Shown piece by piece: positions 57,498 through 64,000 of a DNA stretch of 64,000 nucleotides. The position numbers and the translations under genes are program-made. The stretch comes from Haemonchus contortus (lineage: Eukaryota; Nematoda; Chromadorea; Rhabditida; Trichostrongylidae). The stretch spans positions 44,910,666 through 44,974,665 of the forward strand of contig LS997565.1 of NCBI GenBank assembly GCA_000469685.2, in the 5' to 3' direction. The notes beneath the pieces are model-generated. The model did no database searches, was not told where the DNA came from, and saw only the letters and a program-made list of their open reading frames with translations. How positions within the stretch are numbered: position 1 is the first letter of the stretch; each line of letters opens with the position of its first letter.

Positions 57498-58042
57498 CGT
57501 CAAAGTAAGCCAGGTATTCTTGCAGCGATTTCGTGATGCAGTCGAGGCTCCGTTCTTCCTCCAGCGCTTCGTCACTCAGAAGAATTGCATCTGATGTAGG
57601 TAGAAGCAGCTGCTTGGCCCATTTTCGCAAGTTCTGGATTTGGAGTGCCTCTTGTTGAGTACGTCCTGCACAATTTTCTTGATGATCAGACGCTTTGTCC
57701 TGCAGAGAGTTTATGTGAGTCACATATGCCCTCACTTCATATCGTAGCAGGAATTGTGTTCAAAATATGAACAGCAATTATTCTACTCCCATCTGACACT
57801 GAATTGAACAAAGTTTCACATCTTCGATAATGTTGAAGAACAACGTCACAAAAAGTGAGAAAGCCTTTCGAGCCCGCATTTCTCGCTTCAGACCTCCCGC
57901 GCACCTGGTTGTTCAAATCGCCTGTCAGTCACCAAAAGCATTCCTCTAATGACTAAAATGCATTGCAAGATTTGGATCAAGAGCTCAAAGTACTTACCGC
58001 GAGTGTTCCTTCATCTAATTTCTCATTAATTGAAAAATGACT
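57498..58042 (-). CDS. Three-exon chain of an unidentified helical protein (partial)
   Basis: Minus-strand exons 58042-57998 (45 nt), 57904-57800 (105 nt) and 57699-57498 (202 nt) all start in phase 0 and have good acceptors (atacag, aaccag, ctgcag) and donors (GCG|gtaagt, TCA|gtgtca, ACG|gtatga). The product is helical: INEKLDEGTLA, GFLTFCDVVLQHYRRCETLF, then QQEALQIQNLRKWAKQLLL and DEALEEERSLDCITKSLQEY. The alternation of charged and hydrophobic residues suggests a helical bundle or coiled coil, but I cannot name a family. An upstream exon-like segment (about 58,195-58,150; FFRLVKAAVYRLP) has a mismatched phase. The 3' continuation is unclear. Confidence 0.5.
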
Positions 58043-58479
58043 CTGTATTTCATATGGGCTTCCAAGTGAACATACTCATTAAAGTACTGAAGTCCCTAGG
58101 TAATTTAATCGCTATGAAAGCAGCGCGCATCATAATCCTGGTGTAGTTATTACTTGGTAAGCGATAAACTGCCGCTTTCACAAGTCGAAAAAACTGCTGA
58201 ATGTTTCGTTTAGAAAGATAAAAAGTATCATAAATTTGAAGGTACAACTCACCTTGTCATGCTATTTTATGCTGCTAACTTTATGCTATCTAGTTTCGGA
58301 CGAGTCATTGACGTATTAGTGCAGAATAGTGCAAAAATGGCAAAGGTGACACGGAAATCGTTGCATTTACGGAGATGTAAAGCTTGTAAAAAGTAGGAAA
58401 TTTTTGATATAGAAGGGTCTGTGACGGCGAAATTTGTTGAAAATGTGAATGAGCTGATCATATTCGCGCATTGCAATAA

Positions 58480-58720
58480 GTTGAGTGTGTGCAAATCGAG
58501 GGCCTCGATGCGATTTGAGCGACTTCTACAGCTTTTACAACGCTTAAGAACTCGTACTTCTTGGATGAGTAGATCGGCCAAGAAGGTTTTGGGGCTCTTA
58601 TTACGCCCTATATTAGCCGTTTTCGATCTAGCAGCGGCACTTGTGCTATCCTTGGGATCACAGGTCATCCGAAGGAGAAATCCCAGGAACCTTTTCCAAC
58701 ATGAACTGTGTCTTAAATTA
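58480..58720 (-). repeat. Second copy of the 9.2 kb dispersed repeat
   Basis: The reverse complement carries CTGTGATCCCAAGGATAGCA and GGGCGTAATAAGAG, collinear with 9,196-9,365. A 189-codon open frame crosses it on the minus strand and another on the plus strand. Because the related copy has stops, repeat identity is the safer reading. Confidence 0.45.
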
Positions 58721-59395
58721 AAGGAGACGAAAAAGAGTGTATAACAAAAAAAAAATTGAAATTGGAAAAAAAAGCGCGAAATGGATGCCACAGCGGCTAA
58801 CATAATCGAACTGGGTACCGGCGAATATAATGACATGGTTTTTTCCCAGTAATATCACCTTCATGTTTTGAGTTGATTAGTTTTTTTATTTTGCACGATT
58901 TTTATACTTCAAGGTTCTGTGTGAAACGTTTGAAAGCACTTGAATTCTCTTTGACAAGTTGCAGTCGAGTGTACGATAGTGCGGAATAAATCGCTCTCGC
59001 TGAACAATCTATGACTGATGTTCTCACCCAATCATGCTTCTCACTTGAACCTTCCAGAGACTTTTTCAACTTCCATCTTGAAAAAATTGATGCTTTTTGT
59101 CTACATCGCTCCTTGCACACTTTGGTTCGAAAAGCAATGGGAAAGAAGGTATAAGGAACAGAAAGAAGACAGGGGAAGAATTTGTAAACAAACCCATCAC
59201 TTGGGAAGAATTTATTGAGAAAGTTCCTGTCATGATAGCCTGAGTTGACGGCGCGCATTGTGCTGCTCTAAGGTGTCAGGACAACTCAATATACCCCATA
59301 CGAAAGGAATGAAAAAAATTCTAGGCTCGGCAGATACTTACAAATATTTAATGCGGTTGAATCTTCTCCTTTACCACGAGCAGCAACGTTGAGTC

Positions 59396-59652
59396 GAATA
59401 AAAGGATAAAAGGATAAAGTTTTTGGCGTTAATCAATCCCGTCTGTGGGATGCGCCCCGCACTCGACTTCTATTCAGAATCGTAGTGGCGTAATGAGCTT
59501 TTGTCCTCCCAGACGAGTCTGGTGCCAGTTCACCGACCCAGGAGGGATGGAAGGCTTGGTTGGCTTAGGCGGGGATCGATCCGGGATTCAAACCCCTGAC
59601 CGTGCGTGTGATATAGTGCGCCACTTGCCACTACACCGCCTCCGCCCTGTTG
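59396..59652 (-). mobile_element. tRNA-like SINE, copy 5 (best preserved)
   Basis: Read on the minus strand it starts cagggcggaggcggtgtagt, then ggcaagtggcgcac (A-box-like) and GGGGTTTGAATCCC (B-box). The body contains ccaaccaagccttccatccc and cactacgattctgaatagaa. It ends gattaacgccaaaaacttta followed by a short simple repeat (tcctttta)n. Internal promoter boxes with a unique body and a repeat tail are the hallmarks of tRNA-derived SINEs. Confidence 0.75.
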
Positions 59653-62600
59653 AGTCGAATAACCGACATCTAATGTTCATATAACCTTCGTGAACTAACA
59701 TGCATGTCGATTACATGGTTATTCGGTGTAAAAATCGCTGATCGAATTTATTCACGTAGCTATAACATGATTAGCTGATCTAGGAGAAGGAGTGAAGGAA
59801 TGTTCTTGGCATGATCGGACTGCTTGAGCAGAATTGGATTCATGGGGCGAAAGCGAATAAGTGACCATACGTGAAGCATAGAGATGCATGGCATTATGTA
59901 ATAATTACCATGATCAACCTAAGCTTCTCAGGTGGGAGTATAAGAATTACGTCAGCATGCTCAAGATTATTAGTAGTATACCACATTTCTTGATAAATCT
60001 AAACATTCGGTGGGCGTATGACGCACTTCGGATAAGCACTGACTTGTCAACGCTATTTTGAGAAGTCTGCATCATCATGAATCCCCGTGGCATTACAGAG
60101 AAGCTTTCGTAATAGCAGGATCTGTTTAGATAAACATGTTCAAGCTGTTTTGGTTGCATTTTGATTTTCGGATTATGAAGCGTTTTAGATATATGTATAT
60201 CCAGACACAACCATCTAATCAGGACAACAAATAAACCCTGGTTTGTAAGTAATGATGTTACAAACTATCCAAGCAAATGATCCGATGATTAATCAACTGA
60301 ATTCCATATACTCAGGTTAATGGATCGGCCACTTATCGAATTTTGATGGATATCCCTCTCCCCCATATTTTTTTTTTGAAGAAATAAGAAAGGGCAACAA
60401 CGATGGTGTTCAGCTAAGGTCGGTAGTACGGAGAATTTGCTTAGGTTCTTTGATGACTGTGATACAATGGGCGATTAAGTCCCAGAAGGATGTCTGTGAC
60501 CGCTTAGGTCATAAATTGTCACCGGTAATGCCTTCTGTTTGTGGTTTTTTTGCGACACAAACAAAAGGAAAAAATCAGTGCCTTCATTCTCTTGGCTCTT
60601 GCAAAGAGCCTTTTTCCAAGCTTTCTCAGCTTTCTTTGCCACAAGTTTAGAAGTTCAGCCACTCGAAATTATTTCTATGCGGGACAAAGGGGCAATAGTG
60701 TTAAGAACGTTGTAGCAGACGGTCGTATTGACGTTTGTACGCGTCGAATGCGAGACCGATCAACATTTATTCGAGTAGTTTGCTCATTTCCAATCAGACT
60801 AGTACCAAATGATTGAAAGAACAAATGACTTGTTTGGCTCGGTGGGTTCAACTCGAGATTCGACTTTCGTTTGGTGTGTGCGTTGACGGAGAAGCTCGGT
60901 ACTGATCCACTTTTTCCAACAATAATAACACAATCCAAATATTGGTTGCACTGACCGAATCAACAAATTTTCTCCAGATTAAGTTAACTCGACATTGTAT
61001 TGCCATAACAGTATGTATCATCACATTAATCACCTTTTTCATTATGAACACAACGATAAACAAGTTCAAAACAAAGCATCTAGGTTGGTCTCCAAAATGT
61101 GAGGAACTGCCACCTTTTTGTGGTGTTCTCTGATAGCTCAATGGGTGGCAGTCCAGAGCAGCCGTAAATTGGATTACCAGCATTAGATTAAGGGTAATAG
61201 GGTAGCTGATAGTGTAAGAAATTTAATCACAACAAAATTAGGGAAAGCCATATGAGAGCAAGCCGTGATCTTTAGATTGTGAGCACAGGCCGCAACCGTA
61301 GATCTTCAGGAAAAGATCTTTGAAGGTGTGGTGAGGAAGCTCCTCCGCTCAGGCAAAGTCCTTTTTGAAGTGTTTATATTCGATGTCATGAGAGACATAT
61401 CAGACAGAGTTCGGGAATAGTAAGATCTTGTGAGCCAAGAGATCCCAAGCGAGGTATAGGCACAATAACACCCAACGTTATCCAGCCTTTTTCGGAATGG
61501 TTATACGTGAAAATTGTGCGAATTGGAATAAAAGTGTGTTCGAGAAAGTTCCATGAGAGGAGAAAAGGAGCAAAAGAATAGGCCTCAACTGTCCTCATGA
61601 GTCTTCCGGTATTGAAGAGCTCCATAGCTCCCATACTTTGATTTATTCGAGAGCCACAAAACAGATTAGTTCTTCAGTGCAACGAACCTTTTCGAGAAAT
61701 TCTGATTTCAAGTGAGATCGAACAGAATCGTGCAGAAGTCAGACAATTACTTCCGGCTGACAAACTTCCAATTTCTGGAAGATATTCAGGAACCTTCCAA
61801 CTCGTACTCCCACAGTATGTAGAAGACTCCTACAGTGAGTATATAATACCTTTTTTGATTGATGAATTGGACATTGCAAATTAGAGAAGTATGTAGAAAG
61901 TCTGGGAAAACATGTAACACCGAAAAAAGGCAAACAGCTCTTAGCGACAAGAGGAAAGTCCAAGAAGGCCACGTCAGTTGTTGAAAGGTATTGGATTTCA
62001 GTGGAAATGACGCAGAGCGGACTAATGAGATCGACCCAAAGCATTTACTTTCTTGGCCAGAAAAACGTCAATATGTCGTTTTCCATGACAGAATAGAATA
62101 ACTGCCATTCACTTATGCTACAATCAAACACCGTTAAAGCCAGCCGTCCCAACTTCAGTAACATCACCATTACCGTTTCATAATCTACAGTATCCTCTTC
62201 GCAGCTTACGGCGGCGACAAACCTCATTTCTAGCCTATCGCCGAAATCCTTTTATGCACGCAACTTTATCTATGCCTTATTTGACAACCGGGGCGTAAGA
62301 TGTTATTAGATAGAGTAGGGTTCATAAGTGTAGCATTGCACCAGAAATGCTCATAGGATCAAATCGCAATAAGTTAATGTTTTCTGCTCTACCTTTCCCT
62401 TTCAATCCGCTTTCCAACTTCGGCATAACGTTACCAGTTCACTAAGTTATCACCTATAATCGGAACTAGTTTAAGATAGCGATACAGTGTAATGCAAGTA
62501 AATGATTTTGGATTGAAAAATCAGGAAAAGAAAAAGCCACTCGAGATGACTACGCACAATCCAAGATCTAACAATAAGGGAAATGAAGGGAATCTAGCCG

Positions 62601-62842
62601 AGCTCACGCCCAAGTCAACTCCTAGCCAGTTGTCTCGCCATACCGGCGCATAGTCTCATCGCACTATTTCTACCTGTGGAACCCTCCTGTTTGACGGAGG
62701 TCTAAGCTGTAAAAGGGAAAAGTTCACTGTCTGCATGCACTAGGTGAGATATGACATCTTATTGTGCCTCACGTTTCAATCGTGTCATTGAGGTCGACTT
62801 GGCCTTTACCTTGACCACAGCGCTTGATCGATTTCAAACTCA
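59653..62842. other. Stretch with no recognised gene
   Basis: No family-level similarity in any frame. Several open frames of 60-110 codons overlap on opposite strands without splice support. Confidence 0.45.
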
Positions 62843-62970
62843 GCTCAAGAATAATTCAGAGGTTGTTGAAAAGCATGATAAAAAATGACAAAAGCTACAG
62901 TACATCTCCGCTCAAGAATAATTTAAACTCATTGGGAAAGCATGGTAAAAAATGACAAAAGCTACAGTAC
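62843..62970. repeat. Two-copy tandem repeat, period about 67 bp
   Basis: gctcaagaataattnaa followed by aaaaaatgacaaaagctacag recurs at 62843 and 62910. The distal half is nearly identical. Confidence 0.8.
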
Positions 62971-63157
62971 CCTGATTAATACTTTACTTTTTTCAGTTGT
63001 CTCAATTCAACCTCTGATTACTCATTAGCAGGGCAACACAAAATAACTATACAGCCTAGTAAGGTTAATGTAAATGCCACTACATCACTCCTTTTACTAT
63101 AACTATCTTTTGCTTATTGGTAATAGGAAAACTGGGTCAGTAGCAATAAGCGTTTTG

Positions 63158-63345
63158 ATATTGGTTAATTGCCACAGTAATGAATTATGTCAATTAACCA
63201 ATAAACTTATTGCCATAACTTATTATCATGGCAATTAACCAATACAAGAACGTTCTGTCACAAAAATCTCCCATTGAATAGGACCTGGAACACTCTTTCA
63301 CAAAAATTGCCCATTGGATAGGGCAAATAGTTTCATGCCATCAAT
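63158..63345. repeat. Cluster of short inverted and direct repeats
   Basis: TTGGTTAATTGCC at about 63,163 is mirrored by CAATTAACCAATA at about 63,191 and again at about 63,232, giving alternative hairpins. Downstream cacaaaaatctcccattgaatagg is repeated as cacaaaaattgcccattggatagg. Probably nested remnants of small elements. Confidence 0.65.
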
Positions 63346-64000
63346 TGGATACGGGAAAAAAATCCAGGAAGCGAGTTAACTGTAATAATTGCACTCAATT
63401 TGATTTCGCTTTTTAATTAACCGATGGGAGGAGTTTTAGAACTTTTTCGGTAACTCTCTGCCAATCTTTTCCTCGAACAAAACAATTTATCACCGCAACG
63501 ACAACAATGATTCCTAAAGACAAAAGTGTTTGTTTTCATCAGCAATTACTGAGCCATGTTTATCATCGCCTTTATTCTTCACTCACCACACAAGCATACA
63601 TACACAGGTGCAACTCGAATGTGGCGGTCAGATGTTCTGCTACAAGCTTGATCTCAATGCAATCTTTCTTGACCCGTCTAGCCACCTCTTCTTTCAGGCT
63701 CCTCGTGGTCGCTTTCTCCGAACCTCAAACTCCATTGCCTTTCCTACATAATTTTCTAGTAGTCTTCTGAGTATGGGTCCATGCTGTCGAGTCCGTTGTA
63801 CTCTTTTCTTAAGCTGGACAGGGACTGATCGCATGTATTCCCCGACCTTCTTTTTTGATCCAGTCTGGTCCAACCGCAGACCCATCTGATCATCATCACT
63901 TCAGAAAAGTTAGGCTTTCTATCATGAATTTACGAATACAGGCCAGCGCTCGCTGCGGTAAACGCCGTTAGCCTCACCACCACGCGGCATACCCCTTTGT

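Noticed and set aside
58267..58836. 189-codon minus-strand frame as a gene
   Set aside because: Overlaps a repeat whose other copy at 9.2 kb is broken, has an overlapping plus-strand frame of similar quality, and could not be joined in phase to the 57.5 kb exons.

Overview
The window looks like nuclear DNA of a nematode, most likely a clade V (strongylid-type) parasite. Evidence: two multi-exon genes with short introns (about 50-100 bp for most) ending in TTTTCAG-like acceptors, putative spliced-leader acceptors just upstream of start codons, a BEL/Pao retrotransposon with long terminal repeats (LTRs), and many small foldback and SINE-like repeats. There is no bacterial-style gene organisation. 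The species cannot be named from the sequence alone.

Layout. 1-17.4 kb is mostly non-coding, with two minus-strand exon chains of unknown function (about 2.6-3.1 kb and 11.3-13.7 kb), a 270-bp tandem duplication (5.4-5.95 kb) and several inverted-repeat elements (14.8, 15.7, 16.2-16.9 kb). 17,393-25,723 is a nested transposon: a foldback (Mutator/FB-like) element with 9-bp target duplications was split at the centre of a 16-bp palindrome by a full-length, very young BEL/Pao element. That element has 751-bp LTRs differing at one base and one uninterrupted 1910-codon gag-pol frame.

26.7-35.6 kb is the gene-rich core on the plus strand. A 20-exon gene encodes a 732-residue M3-family peptidase homologue whose zinc-binding HExxH motif has been lost, so it is probably a pseudoenzyme. 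It is followed by a 10-exon gene for the alpha subunit of general transcription factor TFIIE (422 residues). A candidate poly(A) signal of the first gene lies about 100 nt before the trans-splice acceptor of the second, so they may form an operon. An intron of the peptidase gene holds a 680-bp inverted-repeat element.

36-64 kb is mainly intergenic or intronic. It holds a Cys-rich minus-strand exon pair (36.9-37.2 kb), a minus-strand exon chain of unknown function (57.5-58.0 kb), at least five copies of a tRNA-like SINE family, an (ATT)n microsatellite, a GC-rich foldback cluster (55.3-56.1 kb) and a hairpin element (54.4 kb). Exon models were made by hand from splice signals and phase continuity. 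The two named genes are well supported; the unknown chains are partial models.
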